A stretch of 32,369 nt of DNA, from contig JAISKZ010000050.1 in assembly GCA_031260725.1 (NCBI GenBank), positions 1 through 32,369 on the forward strand, in the 5' to 3' direction. This document shows, one piece after another, positions 1 through 8,424 of this stretch. The stretch's first letter is position 1. Each line of letters opens with the position of its first letter. The position numbers and the translations under genes are program-made. The notes under the pieces were generated by a model. That model saw only the letters and a program-made list of their open reading frames with translations, was not told where the DNA came from and ran no database searches. This DNA is from Desulfovibrio sp. GTDB taxonomy: Bacteria > Desulfobacterota > Desulfovibrionia > Desulfovibrionales > Desulfovibrionaceae.

Positions 1-1
1 C

Positions 2-214
2 GGACAGGTGCATTTTGATCGTTTGTATGCAGAGTTGGGCGCAGGGTATCAGGGCAAGGATATGTACAGTCAGCACATGATTAAAAATTTGGGCACCCTG
101 CAAAATCATATTGCACAATATCGCGCGAACGGTTTGCGCAATCTGTCCAAAGAGGCAATATGGAAAGACGTTATAACTCCTGCAGCGCTCAAAGAAATTT
201 TATCCACCAAATAA
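2..214 (+). CDS. C-terminal end of an unrecognised protein (partial)
   Basis: The frame is open to the left edge of the window and ends with TAA, so the GTG at base 8 used by the ORF track is probably internal. About 70 residues are visible. They are mostly helical-looking and hydrophilic, with no membrane segment or known motif, and end in a natural-looking Lys-rich tail (KEILSTK). I do not recognise the family. It lies upstream of the ABC transporter pair in the same orientation, but a 350-base gap separates them, so a shared operon is uncertain. Confidence 0.5.
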   Translation, partial: GQVHFDRLYAELGAGYQGKDMYSQHMIKNLGTLQNHIAQYRANGLRNLSKEAIWKDVITPAALKEILSTK

Positions 215-568
215 CAAACTCACATCTTGCGCTGTTTGTCTGCTACAGAGAGCCTTCGCGCAGCGAAAGACCGTGCAGGGCATCCACTTCTTTTTGCGCG
301 CCGTCCAATCCGCTGTCGATATGTGGCGCAATGGCCGAATGATCCTCTCGGCATGCTCGACAAACAGAATTTGTCGAAGGAGGTTGAAATCAACTTGCTG
401 CCGTTGGATATCCAGTATTAAAAGTGTCAAAGTCAGGTGCGTCTGCCTTGGGGAATCGAGCAGGGCAAGCGGGATATTGTGCTGAAATGCCAAGAAATCG
501 CATCAGCCTGTTTTGTCCAGCCTGTCTTTGACACGCGCCGTGCTCCGTTATATACTTCCCACTCATGA
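215..568 (+). pseudogene. Possible decayed gene upstream of the ABC permease
   Basis: No intact gene fills this stretch. One plus-strand frame is open from 215 to 568 except for a single TAA at 419-421. Its last 48 codons (starting KCQSQVRLPWG) read like ordinary protein, and its final TGA at 566-568 overlaps the permease ATG at 565 as ATGA, the usual layout of translationally coupled genes. This suggests a formerly coupled partner of the permease that now carries an in-frame stop. Against this, a minus-strand frame over about 240-340 also reads plausibly (AIAPHIDSGLDGAQKEVDAL). I cannot name a family for either, so the call is tentative. Confidence 0.3.
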
Positions 569-1755
569 TAACCTTGTCGGACCTTTTTCGCGTAAGCCTG
601 AGGCAGGTGATACGCCAGCGCAATTATGGCGTGGTGATTTCCATTGCGCTCGGCATAACCGCCTTTATAGTGCTGGCGGTGCTCGGCCGCGAAATACGCT
701 ACAAGATCGGTCAGGACATGGTGCTGATGGGCGGAGTGAACGTCATCCATGTCTATATGGAAGACACCCAGTATCCCGGCCAGCCCCTGCGTGAATTTTA
801 CCCTGAAACAATACAAGCCATTGCCGCGTTGCCCGGCGTTTCGATAGTCAGCCGCAATGTGCGCGACGGGCAGTCGTTCGGTTTGCGCGGTGTGGGTGAA
901 CGTTCGCTAAATGTGCTGTTTAACGGCGTGGACGAAAAGTACACTGATGTTTTTTCGCTGAATCTGGTGGCTGGCCGCATCTTCACAAGTGAAGATATTG
1001 ACCGCCGCCAGAGAGTCTGCATGCTGGGGATCGATGCCGCGCGCAATCTGTACGGCGATCCGGAACAGGCTGTCGGCAAGCTGGTTTTTTTGCAAAAAGA
1101 GGTTTTTGAGGTGGTGGGCGTGATCACTGGCGTGATGCTCGGCTCGGAAAAACAGAACGGCTTTTTGCCCTGCACCACAATGATTGACCGTAAATGGGCT
1201 GGTGGCAAAGTAACGCGCATTTACGTACGCGCCACCGGCTGGGAAGATGTGTCCCGACTTGTGAAGCTAATACCTGCGCTGGTACGCGAGAAGCAGTCCG
1301 CCCCTTATGTGGCACTGCGCATTCAGGATGAACAGCTCAAACGCATACAGTTCACCTTCATATGGGTGGAGGCGCTGTTGTGGCTCAGCATTGTCGCGTC
1401 GCTCATGCTGGGTGGTTTCGGGATATGGTCCGGCACTTTTGCCGCCGTGCGCGTGCGCACGCGTGAAGTCGGGCTTAAAAAGGCCATGGGCGGCTCAGAT
1501 ATTGACATCCTGGTGCAGTTTCTGGCCGAGGCGCTCTGCAAGGCCATAGTCGGAGGTGTGCTCGGCATTATAGTCGGCGCGCTTCTGGTGGTGGCCGGTT
1601 CATGGACGCTCGCCACGGGCTTCTCGTATTCGCTGCTCTGGCTGAGCAGTCTCGGCAGCATTGTCTTCTCAGCCGCCATAGGTGTGGCCGGCGGGCTGTA
1701 CCCCGCAGCGCAGGCAAGCCGCATGGACGTTGTTGCCGCCCTGCGCTTCGAGTGA
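565..1755 (+). CDS. ABC transporter permease, FtsX/MacB type
   Basis: A 396-residue inner-membrane permease. It shows the MacB/LolC topology: an N-terminal membrane segment (about residues 22-42, GVVISIALGITAFIVLAVLG), a large periplasmic domain (about 45-265, MacB-PCD-like), then three membrane segments (about 270-295, 320-350 and 365-385). The conserved FtsX cytoplasmic loop is visible as RTREVGLKKAMGGSDIDIL, and the C-terminus has the usual YPAAQASRMDVVAALR. The family uses ATP hydrolysis in the cytoplasm to move the periplasmic domain and extrude lipids, lipoproteins or small molecules. The ATPase gene follows after 3 bases. The substrate cannot be read from sequence. Confidence 0.88.
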   Translation: MITLSDLFRVSLRQVIRQRNYGVVISIALGITAFIVLAVLGREIRYKIGQDMVLMGGVNVIHVYMEDTQYPGQPLREFYPETIQAIAALPGVSIVSRNVRDGQSFGLRGVGERSLNVLFNGVDEKYTDVFSLNLVAGRIFTSEDIDRRQRVCMLGIDAARNLYGDPEQAVGKLVFLQKEVFEVVGVITGVMLGSEKQNGFLPCTTMIDRKWAGGKVTRIYVRATGWEDVSRLVKLIPALVREKQSAPYVALRIQDEQLKRIQFTFIWVEALLWLSIVASLMLGGFGIWSGTFAAVRVRTREVGLKKAMGGSDIDILVQFLAEALCKAIVGGVLGIIVGALLVVAGSWTLATGFSYSLLWLSSLGSIVFSAAIGVAGGLYPAAQASRMDVVAALRFE

Positions 1756-1758
1756 CAT

Positions 1759-3207
1759 ATGGCCCCTGTCATCACCGCAAAAGATATGCACAAGAGCTAC
1801 GCCGGTTTTGATCCGGTGCTGCGCGGTGTGAACATGGAAGCCGACGCCGGAGAAATGGTAGCCATCATGGGGCCATCCGGCTGCGGCAAATCCACCTTGC
1901 TACATATACTGGGCATGCTGCATGCGCCGGATTCCGGTGAACTTGCCATTCTCGGCACGGATGTGGCATCGCTCAACCGGGAGCAGGCGGCCGCTTTCCG
2001 TCGCGTCAACATGGGTTTTGTGATGCAGTCGTCCAATCTGTTCGACCATTCCACTGTCTTTGAAAATGTTGAGTTCCCCCTTATCTATGAGGGCGTTGCT
2101 CCGCAGGAACGCTGGGCGCGCGTCATACGGGCGCTTGATCTGGTGCGGCTTTCCGCCAGGGTACATTACCGCAGCAACCATCTTTCCGGCGGTGAGCAGC
2201 AGCGCACCGCCATCGCACGGGCGATGGTCAACAACCCGTGCATTCTGTTGACGGACGAGCCGACAGGCGCGCTGGACGCCCGTACAAGCCAGCACATCAT
2301 GGAAAATTTTCGCACGCTCTGCCACACCTGCGGCGTGTGCATGGTCATGGTTACTCACGACCCCAAGATGGCGGAATACTGCGACACTGTATATACGCTT
2401 GAAGAAGGCGTGCTGCATTGCCGCAAGCGCGACTTCACACCGCTTGCAACCGCGCGGCCGCAAAGCTTTCTTGCACAGGACGAAGCCGTAATGCGCGGCG
2501 CGTTTGTAACGGATCATTTCGCGGGCGACATCGGCCGGTTCTCGACAGAGCAGGCGCGCTGTCTGCATGCCGGAGGCTTACTTTCGCGCGTATACGCCCT
2601 GTGCGGCAGATCTCTTGAAGGCACTGCCGACGACTATGTTCTGCCTCTTGCGGTACGCAGTTTTGGCATAGGGCCGTTTTTCGCCCTATGCGCGCTTTTT
2701 CGTCAACCGCGCAAGGCAGCTCGAGCTTTTCGGGAATTGCTGCGCGTTACTGCGGAGGGCGGCGGCCTGACGCGCCTGCGCGCGCTCTGCATCGGGGCGC
2801 TTTTGGCGCGCTGGGCGCATGAGGATCACTTGGAATTCTTTTTTGCCGCGCCGGGACGCGCGCCCCTGGCGGCAGTCAGAGGCGCCGTGCGGCTAACCGG
2901 CCTGCCTTTCGTCGCTGCCGCGTACGACCGAGAATCGGCGCTTGCCATCGGCGACTGCGCAGACGCCGCGCTTGTGTGCTGCGACAGCGAACAAACCTGT
3001 CAGACAGTGCGTGAATGTTTATCTGGGTATCCGGCGGATAAAATCCTGGTTTTGCCGCGTGCACAGTCGGCAGGGGAGCCGTGTGAAAAAAAAGCGGCAA
3101 TGACAATATCTGCCCCACCTGACGACGAATTACGGCTTCCGACCGAAGCTCGGACAGCACTGAGCCGTTTGAAAATCTTACTGACAGCAGTCTGCCAAAA
3201 AAAATAA
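1759..3207 (+). CDS. ABC transporter ATPase with a glycosyltransferase-like C-terminal extension
   Basis: 482 residues, roughly twice the length of a normal MacB/LolD-type ATPase. Residues about 1-225 are a complete nucleotide-binding domain: Walker [11 protein letters not shown]-loop FVMQSSN, signature LSGGEQQR, Walker [14 protein letters not shown] and switch His VTHDP. It must power the permease just upstream (3-base gap). Residues about 240-450 are not part of the ATPase. A stretch reading [17 protein letters not shown], then [15 protein letters not shown], has the cadence of the N-terminal acceptor half of family-4 GT-B glycosyltransferases (typically DHLHAHFA... then RLLGVPFSFTAHAYD). 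The GT-B nucleotide-sugar half is absent, so if the relationship is right this is probably a binding or regulatory domain. The ATPase call is firm; the second domain is inferred from pattern only. Confidence 0.88.
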   Translation: MAPVITAKDMHKSYAGFDPVLRGVNMEADAGEMVAIMGPSGCGKSTLLHILGMLHAPDSGELAILGTDVASLNREQAAAFRRVNMGFVMQSSNLFDHSTVFENVEFPLIYEGVAPQERWARVIRALDLVRLSARVHYRSNHLSGGEQQRTAIARAMVNNPCILLTDEPTGALDARTSQHIMENFRTLCHTCGVCMVMVTHDPKMAEYCDTVYTLEEGVLHCRKRDFTPLATARPQSFLAQDEAVMRGAFVTDHFAGDIGRFSTEQARCLHAGGLLSRVYALCGRSLEGTADDYVLPLAVRSFGIGPFFALCALFRQPRKAARAFRELLRVTAEGGGLTRLRALCIGALLARWAHEDHLEFFFAAPGRAPLAAVRGAVRLTGLPFVAAAYDRESALAIGDCADAALVCCDSEQTCQTVRECLSGYPADKILVLPRAQSAGEPCEKKAAMTISAPPDDELRLPTEARTALSRLKILLTAVCQKK

Positions 3208-3236
3208 CCAATTTTTATCGGGAACACGAGCTTATC

Positions 3237-3335
3237 ATGAATTTTGCCGAAGTACGCGTCCTTGTTGTGGGCGACTACCAAGCAAAGATTGCTGTTATTG
3301 AGGGTTTTCGTCCCTCCTGTTTTTATGGAATATGA
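3237..3335 (+). CDS. Tiny ORF, possible gene remnant
   Basis: A 32-codon ORF (MNFAEVRVLVVGDYQAKIAV...) between the ATPase and ubiX, too short for the ORF track. Its start, VRVLVVGDY, resembles the first strand of a nucleotide-binding or PfkB-like fold, so it may be the 5' stub of a lost gene. No convincing ribosome-binding site is present, and a terminator-like hairpin overlaps its 3' half, so it may not be translated. Confidence 0.2.
   Translation: MNFAEVRVLVVGDYQAKIAVIEGFRPSCFYGI
3300..3325 (+). terminator. Candidate Rho-independent terminator after the ABC transporter genes
   Basis: GAGGG and CCCTC form a 5-bp stem around a 7-base loop, followed after CTG by five T residues. It lies between the ATPase stop and the ubiX ribosome-binding site, where a terminator for the upstream transporter transcript would be expected. 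The stem is short, so the call is moderate to weak. Confidence 0.4.
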
Positions 3336-3367
3336 ACCAATGAAGAACAGTTGTGGGGAGGCGGACA

Positions 3368-3931
3368 ATGCGCAAAATTCTGGTGGGCGTCAGCGGCGCG
3401 AGCGGCATGCCGTTAGCTGCGTGCGTACTGCGCGGCCTTGCCGCTATGCCTGACGTGCAGACCCACTGTGTCGTTTCGCGTAGCGCTATAACGGTGCTGA
3501 AAGCGGAATGCTGTGCAGGGGCGGAAATGCTCACAACGTATGCGGACAGCGTCTACGACGCGGACGATCTGGCCGCCGGACCGGCCAGCGGATCATGGTG
3601 GCACGGAGAAAATGCCGCCATGCTGATTGTGCCCTGTTCCATGGCGACGCTGGGCGCACTGGCAAGCGGCGTCACGCGCAATCTTGTGCACCGCGCGGGA
3701 GATGTCGTCATGAAGGAAGGCTTGCGTCTTGTGCTTGTCACCCGCGAAAGTCCGCTCTCGGCCGTACATTTACGCAACATGCTTGCCCTGTGCAGGGCCG
3801 GGGCAGTGATTATGCCTTTTTCTCCGGGCTTTTACCTGCGCCCGCAATCGCTGGAAGACATGCTGCTGCAAACAAGCGGCAGAATTTTTGACCAGCTCGG
3901 GCTGACGCACGACCTGATGCGCTGGTTCTGA
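3368..3931 (+). CDS. ubiX: Flavin prenyltransferase (UbiX/Pad1 family)
   Basis: 187 residues from the ATG at 3368. The ORF track starts at a GTG at 3353, but that GTG lies inside the ribosome-binding site (GGGGAGGCGG), so ATG 3368 is preferred. The N-terminus [15 protein letters not shown] is the FMN-binding Rossmann start of UbiX, and [13 protein letters not shown] with the downstream [17 protein letters not shown] are family motifs. UbiX joins dimethylallyl phosphate to FMN to make the prenylated flavin cofactor used by UbiD-type decarboxylases. No ubiD is in the window. The length is normal for the family. Confidence 0.93.
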   Translation: MRKILVGVSGASGMPLAACVLRGLAAMPDVQTHCVVSRSAITVLKAECCAGAEMLTTYADSVYDADDLAAGPASGSWWHGENAAMLIVPCSMATLGALASGVTRNLVHRAGDVVMKEGLRLVLVTRESPLSAVHLRNMLALCRAGAVIMPFSPGFYLRPQSLEDMLLQTSGRIFDQLGLTHDLMRWF

Positions 3932-3986
3932 TCCGCCGCAATATTCGGGGATCGGACTGCACAGAAACAAAATAAGGAAGACTGCC

Positions 3987-4673
3987 ATGAGCGACATCAC
4001 CTGGTACGGTCATTCAGCATTCAAAATCAGTTCTCCAGCCGCCGCCGTGCTGGTGGATCCTTTTTTCACGCCCGCTTCCGGCGTGACCGCGGAAACAGTC
4101 GGGCCTGCGGACATCGTGCTTGTCACCCACGACCACGCCGACCACGTGGGCGAAGCCGCTGCCGTGTGCCGCAACACCGGTGCCCTGCTGGGAACCATTG
4201 TCGGCACAGCCGACAAGCTGACGCAAGCCGGCATACCGGAACATCTATTCCTGAACGGCATCGGCTTCAATATAGGGGGCACAGTTGAACACAGGGGCGT
4301 CAGCGTCACCATGACGCAGGCATACCACTCAAGCGCATCTGGCGCGCCGTGCGGCTATATCATCACCATGCCCGACGGGCTGACTGTCTACCACGCGGGC
4401 GACACCTGTATTTTCAGCGACATGGAACTCTGGGGCAGCCTGTACGCCATTGATGTGGCGCTGTTGCCCATCGGCGGCGTTTTCACCATGGACGCGCGGC
4501 AGGCGGCGCTGGCATGCAGGCTTTTGCAATGCAAAGCGGTTGTGCCCATGCACTGGGGCACCTTCCCTGTGCTTGCGCAAAGCACGGTGGATTTCAGGGC
4601 CGCGCTTGACGCCCTGCATCTTGACTGCCGATGTACGGAGATGAAACCCGGCGAACGCGTTTGTTTTAATTGA
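3987..4673 (+). CDS. UPF0173 metal-dependent hydrolase (metallo-beta-lactamase fold)
   Basis: 228 residues, typical for this family. The N-terminus [12 protein letters not shown] is the family hallmark. The metal-binding motif is THDHADHVG at about residues 47-55, with a later [10 protein letters not shown] (Asp ligand) and a C-terminal [10 protein letters not shown] (His ligand), as in YtkL-like proteins. The ATG at 3987 follows a good ribosome-binding site (AAGGAAG). It is a cytoplasmic binuclear-metal hydrolase of unknown substrate. It is 55 bases downstream of ubiX and possibly cotranscribed. Confidence 0.92.
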   Translation: MSDITWYGHSAFKISSPAAAVLVDPFFTPASGVTAETVGPADIVLVTHDHADHVGEAAAVCRNTGALLGTIVGTADKLTQAGIPEHLFLNGIGFNIGGTVEHRGVSVTMTQAYHSSASGAPCGYIITMPDGLTVYHAGDTCIFSDMELWGSLYAIDVALLPIGGVFTMDARQAALACRLLQCKAVVPMHWGTFPVLAQSTVDFRAALDALHLDCRCTEMKPGERVCFN

Positions 4674-4701
4674 TTACAAAGGCCATTACGGGCGATTTTG
4701 G

Positions 4702-4827
4702 CTATCCTGCGAGGATAGCTTGTAGGCCACGATTGATAAAACTGGCGCAGTCAGCTTCTTGGCGACTTTCAGTAAGACCTACATCAACTGGCGCACCAGA
4801 CCAACAAATTTTCCAGGCGGCTGTGGA
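4702..4827 (-). pseudogene. Possible 3' remnant of a gene
   Basis: In the gap between the hydrolase and the methyltransferase, one minus-strand frame is open for 41 codons without a start. It reads as a plausible protein tail (WSGAPVDVGLTESRQEADC, later INRGLQAILAG, then TAG). I cannot assign a family. It may be debris from insertion of the neighbouring restriction-modification island. Nothing else is visible in 4674-4905 apart from a shift to AT-rich sequence after about 4840. Confidence 0.22.
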
Positions 4828-4905
4828 TTATAGTGAAAGTGTCAGTTATTTTTTATGAATCTAAAAGGCTATCTTTTTTATTAACATCTACCAATCAATA
4901 CAACT

Positions 4906-5742
4906 ATGCTGTTTTGCAGCGGGCATATGTATATGCAGCAACTACAAAAATATAAAGAACTCAAACTAGAAGATTGCATCAACAAATTTTTATGCGGTGA
5001 CTCACTAGAGATAATGCGTAAACTGCCTGATGAATCTTTTGACTTAATTGTCACATCACCACCATATAACTTGAAAAATTCAACTGGTAATGGAATGAAA
5101 GACGGGCGTGGTGGAAAATGGGCAAATGCACGATTAGTACATGGCTATTCAAATCATAAAGACTGTATGCCACATGAAGAATACTCAAGGTGGCAGCGTA
5201 ATTGCCTCACAGAAATGTTAAGATTAATCAAAGAGGATGGTGCTATATTCTATAATCACAAATGGCGTGTTCAAGGAGGCTTATTACAAGATAGACAGGA
5301 CATCGTCTCTGATTTTCCAATAAGGCAAATCATAATTTGGAAAAGGAAAGGTGGTATTAATTTTAATAAGGGATATTTTTTACCAACTTATGAAGTTATT
5401 TACTTAATATGCAAGCAAAAATTTAGCCTTGTACAAGGGGTAAATTCGTATGGTGATGTGTGGGAAATACCACAGGAGATGAAAAACGATCATCCTGCCC
5501 CTTTTCCTATTGCTTTGATTGAGCGAATTATATCCAGCACGAATGCTTCACTTGTGCTAGACCCTTTCATGGGGTCAGGTACAACGGCAATAGCAGCGTA
5601 TAATCTAGGTCGTAATTTTATTGGGATTGAAATATCTCAAGAATATATTGATTATTCTAAGAAAAGATTATTTGATGCGAAAAAATATCCTAATTTACCG
5701 AAATGTAAACACAAAATAATTAAGCAGGAGTCACTGTTATGA
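4906..5742 (+). CDS. Type II DNA methyltransferase, beta class (N4-cytosine or N6-adenine)
   Basis: 278 residues. The catalytic motif IV TSPPYNL lies near residue 50 and the AdoMet-binding motif I LDPFMGSGTTAIAA near residue 220. This IV-before-I order defines the beta class. SPPY is common in N4-cytosine enzymes, which fits the MvaI/BcnI-type partner, but base specificity cannot be fixed from sequence. The start is uncertain: ATGs at 4906, 4927 and 4933 are all in frame and none has a clear ribosome-binding site. It overlaps the endonuclease gene as ATGA. The gene is AT-rich with A/T-ending codons, unlike its GC-rich neighbours, indicating horizontal acquisition. It protects host DNA from the adjacent endonuclease. 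Confidence 0.9.
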   Translation: MLFCSGHMYMQQLQKYKELKLEDCINKFLCGDSLEIMRKLPDESFDLIVTSPPYNLKNSTGNGMKDGRGGKWANARLVHGYSNHKDCMPHEEYSRWQRNCLTEMLRLIKEDGAIFYNHKWRVQGGLLQDRQDIVSDFPIRQIIIWKRKGGINFNKGYFLPTYEVIYLICKQKFSLVQGVNSYGDVWEIPQEMKNDHPAPFPIALIERIISSTNASLVLDPFMGSGTTAIAAYNLGRNFIGIEISQEYIDYSKKRLFDAKKYPNLPKCKHKIIKQESLL

Positions 5743-6524
5743 CTGTAGCAACATATACCAAAGAAAGCCTTATTCAAGCCTTAATAAATATCCGTTCACA
5801 AGGTTGGATTAAAAGTGTGCGTTCCAGAAACAATGGTGCGGTGGGAAATACACTTGAAGATCTGCTCGGAATTAAAGAGAATAATCTACCTATCCCAAAT
5901 GCAGCAGAATGGGAGCTTAAAACCCAGAGAGAGGAGACAAATAGCTTAGTAACTTTATTTCATATGGAACCATCCCCACTTGCCTTAAATTTTGTAGCAC
6001 AAATATTATTACCCGTATACGGCTGGGCGCATAAACAAGCTGGATTGAAATACCCAATAGGTGAAAAAAGTTTCCGACAAACGATTAAAGCAACAAATGT
6101 TTCAGACAGAGGATTTTACGTAAAAGTAGAACGCGATAATGAACGGGTAAGTGTTGACTTTGATATTAACAAAGTTGATCCTCGCCATCGTGATTGGCGA
6201 GATGCAGTTATAAAGAATGGCGGGGAGATACTAATCAATAAACCATATTGGGGAGTTAATGATTTATTTCACAAGGCAGGTACAAAATTGCTCAATTGCT
6301 TTTTTGTGAAAGCAAAAACTAAAAAAGAAAATAGATTGGAATACTTTAAATTTTCTGAAATATTGATGCTTAAAAACATATCAAAAGATAAAATAATAAA
6401 AAGTATAGAAGATGGGAAAATTTTTGTAGATTTTGATGCAAGGACTCAGCATAATCATGGGACTAAATTTCGCATTAGTCAAAAACATATTCCAGAATTA
6501 TACGCTGAATCTATAAATTATTAA
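5739..6524 (+). CDS. MvaI/BcnI-family type II restriction endonuclease
   Basis: 261 residues, close to the family's usual 230-270. The N-terminal part has the family layout: GWIKSVRSRNNGAVGNTLEDLLG, then ENNLPIPNAAEWELKTQR. In MvaI the active site is Asp-x4-Glu-x-Lys, related to MutH. Here the aligned residues are Asn54-x4-Glu59-x-Lys61, with a further acidic residue at Glu40, so the usual Asp is Asn. Whether the enzyme is active is therefore open. Start and stop are intact and the methyltransferase overlaps by 4 bases, so the pair is translationally coupled. AT-rich composition marks it as part of the same acquired island. Confidence 0.85.
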   Translation: MTVATYTKESLIQALINIRSQGWIKSVRSRNNGAVGNTLEDLLGIKENNLPIPNAAEWELKTQREETNSLVTLFHMEPSPLALNFVAQILLPVYGWAHKQAGLKYPIGEKSFRQTIKATNVSDRGFYVKVERDNERVSVDFDINKVDPRHRDWRDAVIKNGGEILINKPYWGVNDLFHKAGTKLLNCFFVKAKTKKENRLEYFKFSEILMLKNISKDKIIKSIEDGKIFVDFDARTQHNHGTKFRISQKHIPELYAESINY

Positions 6525-6560
6525 ACTGTTATTCCAGTTTAAACGATGAGGTTTTTAATT
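6521..6560 (+). terminator. Hairpin at the end of the restriction-modification operon
   Basis: TTAAACTG and CAGTTTAA form a perfect 8-bp stem with a 6-base loop beginning in the endonuclease stop codon. A T-rich stretch (GTTTTTAATTTTAC) follows about 9 bases later. It is a plausible but AT-rich terminator, placed correctly for the restriction-modification operon. Confidence 0.4.
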
Positions 6561-6564
6561 TTAC

Positions 6565-6717
6565 TTGCTTAATGCTTTCAATGCCAATAGGGATATTGAA
6601 AAAGAAGTCAGTAATATTGAAGACAAAAAGAGTGCGCATAAAACACATCTTCGAGGCTTGTCGGCTTTTGTGTTACATGGCTTTAGACTTTCCGTAAAAT
6701 TTTCCGGGATGTTTTAC
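6565..6717. other. AT-rich spacer without a convincing gene
   Basis: The only ORF here (63 codons from TTG at 6565 to 6756) lacks a ribosome-binding site, begins with a rare start and runs through the promoter of the next gene. I therefore do not call it a gene. Composition is still AT-rich like the restriction-modification island, so the island's right edge is probably near 6720. Confidence 0.4.
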
Positions 6718-6745
6718 TTGACACCAACAGGAAGCGAAATATACT
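6718..6745 (+). promoter_or_regulatory. Sigma70-type promoter for the small Cys-rich protein
   Basis: A perfect -35 TTGACA (6718-6723) and a -10 TATACT (6740-6745) are separated by 16 bases. Transcription would start near 6752, giving a leader of about 95 bases before the ATG at 6846. Confidence 0.65.
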
Positions 6746-6759
6746 GCTCAACTTGATCT

Positions 6760-6780
6760 CTGCCGCCGGTCACGCGGCAG
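6760..6780 (+). other. GC-rich hairpin in the 5' leader
   Basis: CTGCCGC and GCGGCAG form a perfect 7-bp stem with a 7-base loop starting about 8 bases after the predicted transcription start. There is no T-run after it, so it is more likely an mRNA-stabilising or regulatory 5' hairpin than a terminator. Confidence 0.4.
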
Positions 6781-6845
6781 ACGACACAAATTTACTCATT
6801 GCTTGATACGGCAACAAATGCGCTTCTCGGCGTATGGAGGTTTGT

Positions 6846-7109
6846 ATGAGTCTGCTGGAAAATGCCGCCAAAACCCCTGATGGCATTGTTTTGAACGGTT
6901 TTCTGCTTTCTCCTGTTGTAGAGCAGTGCGCCGGCTGTGATCGTGTGCGTCAGTTCGACGAGCAGGAATTCTGTTCAAGTTACCCGGACCCCACAAGCAA
7001 ATGGACCGGCGGTCGCTGCAACTTTGCCACACACGTCAAAACCCAGACAACCGCCGCCACCAGGGTGAATCCACTGAAGGCATCCAAACGCGCCGCAAAG
7101 GGACGTTAA
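6846..7109 (+). CDS. Small cysteine-containing protein of unknown function
   Basis: 87 residues from ATG 6846, which follows GGAGG at a good distance. The upstream ATG at 6834 used by the track overlaps that ribosome-binding site. Four cysteines (CAGC pair, then one in FCSSYP and one in GGRCNFATH) suggest a zinc- or Fe-S-binding fold. The C-terminus is basic (NPLKASKRAAKGR). It is soluble with no signal peptide. I believe similar small proteins occur in Desulfovibrio species but know no function for them. A strong promoter and leader hairpin precede it, so it is probably well expressed. Confidence 0.7.
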   Translation: MSLLENAAKTPDGIVLNGFLLSPVVEQCAGCDRVRQFDEQEFCSSYPDPTSKWTGGRCNFATHVKTQTTAATRVNPLKASKRAAKGR

Positions 7110-7179
7110 CGTTCATCAAACATCCTGCCCATCGCGCACCACGACTGACGCAACGAGGCTAGGAGAAACAGACGGGCGT

Positions 7180-8424
7180 ATGGACAATGATGATCTGACA
7201 AGACTCTCGGCCGCCCTGACAGGTCGTCGGGTGCGCGTTGTGGAATTGCAGACCACGCTCACGGCCTGCAAAGCTGTGGGACCGGAGAACGGCGGCGACG
7301 GCGAAATGGAAAAGATCCGACGCATTACAGGATGGCTCACGGCCTGCGGCGTTCGGGACATGCAACGCTTTGACGCTTTGGACACGCGTGTGGCTGACGG
7401 GATCCGGCCAAATCTCGTGGCCCGTGTACCGGGCAAGTCTGCACGAACGCTCTGGATTTTCGGCCATACAGATGTTGTTCCCCCCGGTGACTCCACTGCC
7501 TGGAGTTCTGATCCCTGGACAGTGCGGCAGGAGGACGACAGACTCTACGGTCGCGGCGTGGAAGACAATCAGCAGGCCATTGCGGGCATGCTGATTCTGG
7601 CTGAAGAACTGCACGCCCTGCGCATGAGGCCCCGTCTCACCCTGGGCCTTGTCTTCATGGCCGACGAAGAATGCGGCAGCGACTACGGCTTGGGTCATCT
7701 GCTGCAACACGCGGACGGTCTTTTTTCGCCGGATGATCTCTACATTGTGCCGGACGCTGGTTCGCCCGACGCAGACCGCATTGAAGTGGCGGAAAAAGGC
7801 CAGATCTGGCTTCAAGTACGGATCACGGGCGAACAATGCCATGCAGCCATGCCGCACAAGGGCCGCAACGCCTTTTTGGCCGGCGCGAATATGGCACTTA
7901 CCTGCCACCATTGCCTGCACACGGCCTTTCCTGGGACGGATCCGCTCTTTGATCCGCCTTGCTCCACCTTTGTTCCGAGCAAACATGAGGCCAATGTGCC
8001 CAACATCAACACCGTGCCCGGCAGCGACGTTTTTTATATGGACTGCCGGCTGTTGCCGGACGTCTCCCCTGAAGCTGTTCTGGCGAAATCGCGCGACGTC
8101 GCCAGAGAAGTTGCCGGGCGGCACAATGTGAACATTGTGGTGAACGTGGTGAGGGAGCAGGCCGCTTCAGCTATTTCTCCGCAAGAGCCTGTGGTTGAAG
8201 CTCTGCGTAAAGCTGTTTCGCACGTGTACGAGGTTTGCGCCCGCCCTATCGGCATAGGCGGAGCCACAGTGGCCGCGCTGTTGCGGCACAGGGGTTTTCC
8301 GGCAGCCGTCTGGAGCTGCCTTGCAAACACCTGTCACCAACCGGACGAATACAGCATGATCAGCGCGACCATTAAAGACGCGCAAGTTTTCGCCCATATT
8401 CTTATGCACGCGGATCATGCCTGA
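7180..8424 (+). CDS. M20-family metallopeptidase / deacylase (ArgE/DapE-like)
   Basis: 414 residues with all five expected di-zinc positions: GHTDV (His near 96), GRGVEDNQ (bridging Asp near 130), DEECGSD (catalytic Glu with Glu ligand, near 163), PDAG (Asp near 192) and CHQPDE (His near 386). The dimerisation domain lies about 200-310. M20 enzymes remove acyl or amino-acid groups from small substrates, for example N-succinyl-diaminopimelate, N-acetylornithine or dipeptides. The sequence does not decide which; a DapE-like role would fit dapA further along but is not shown. The ribosome-binding site (AGGAG) is about 14 bases away, longer than usual. The gene overlaps mnmG by 8 bases. Confidence 0.88.
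   Translation: MDNDDLTRLSAALTGRRVRVVELQTTLTACKAVGPENGGDGEMEKIRRITGWLTACGVRDMQRFDALDTRVADGIRPNLVARVPGKSARTLWIFGHTDVVPPGDSTAWSSDPWTVRQEDDRLYGRGVEDNQQAIAGMLILAEELHALRMRPRLTLGLVFMADEECGSDYGLGHLLQHADGLFSPDDLYIVPDAGSPDADRIEVAEKGQIWLQVRITGEQCHAAMPHKGRNAFLAGANMALTCHHCLHTAFPGTDPLFDPPCSTFVPSKHEANVPNINTVPGSDVFYMDCRLLPDVSPEAVLAKSRDVAREVAGRHNVNIVVNVVREQAASAISPQEPVVEALRKAVSHVYEVCARPIGIGGATVAALLRHRGFPAAVWSCLANTCHQPDEYSMISATIKDAQVFAHILMHADHA

Noticed and set aside
1900-2568. 222-codon minus-strand ORF opposite the ABC ATPase
   Set aside because: The plus strand encodes all ABC motifs here; the antisense frame has none.
6565-6756. 63-codon ORF after the endonuclease
   Set aside because: TTG start, no ribosome-binding site and overlap with the next gene's promoter.
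7159-8124. 321-codon minus-strand ORF opposite the M20 peptidase
   Set aside because: It is the antisense shadow of a gene with a full set of zinc ligands.
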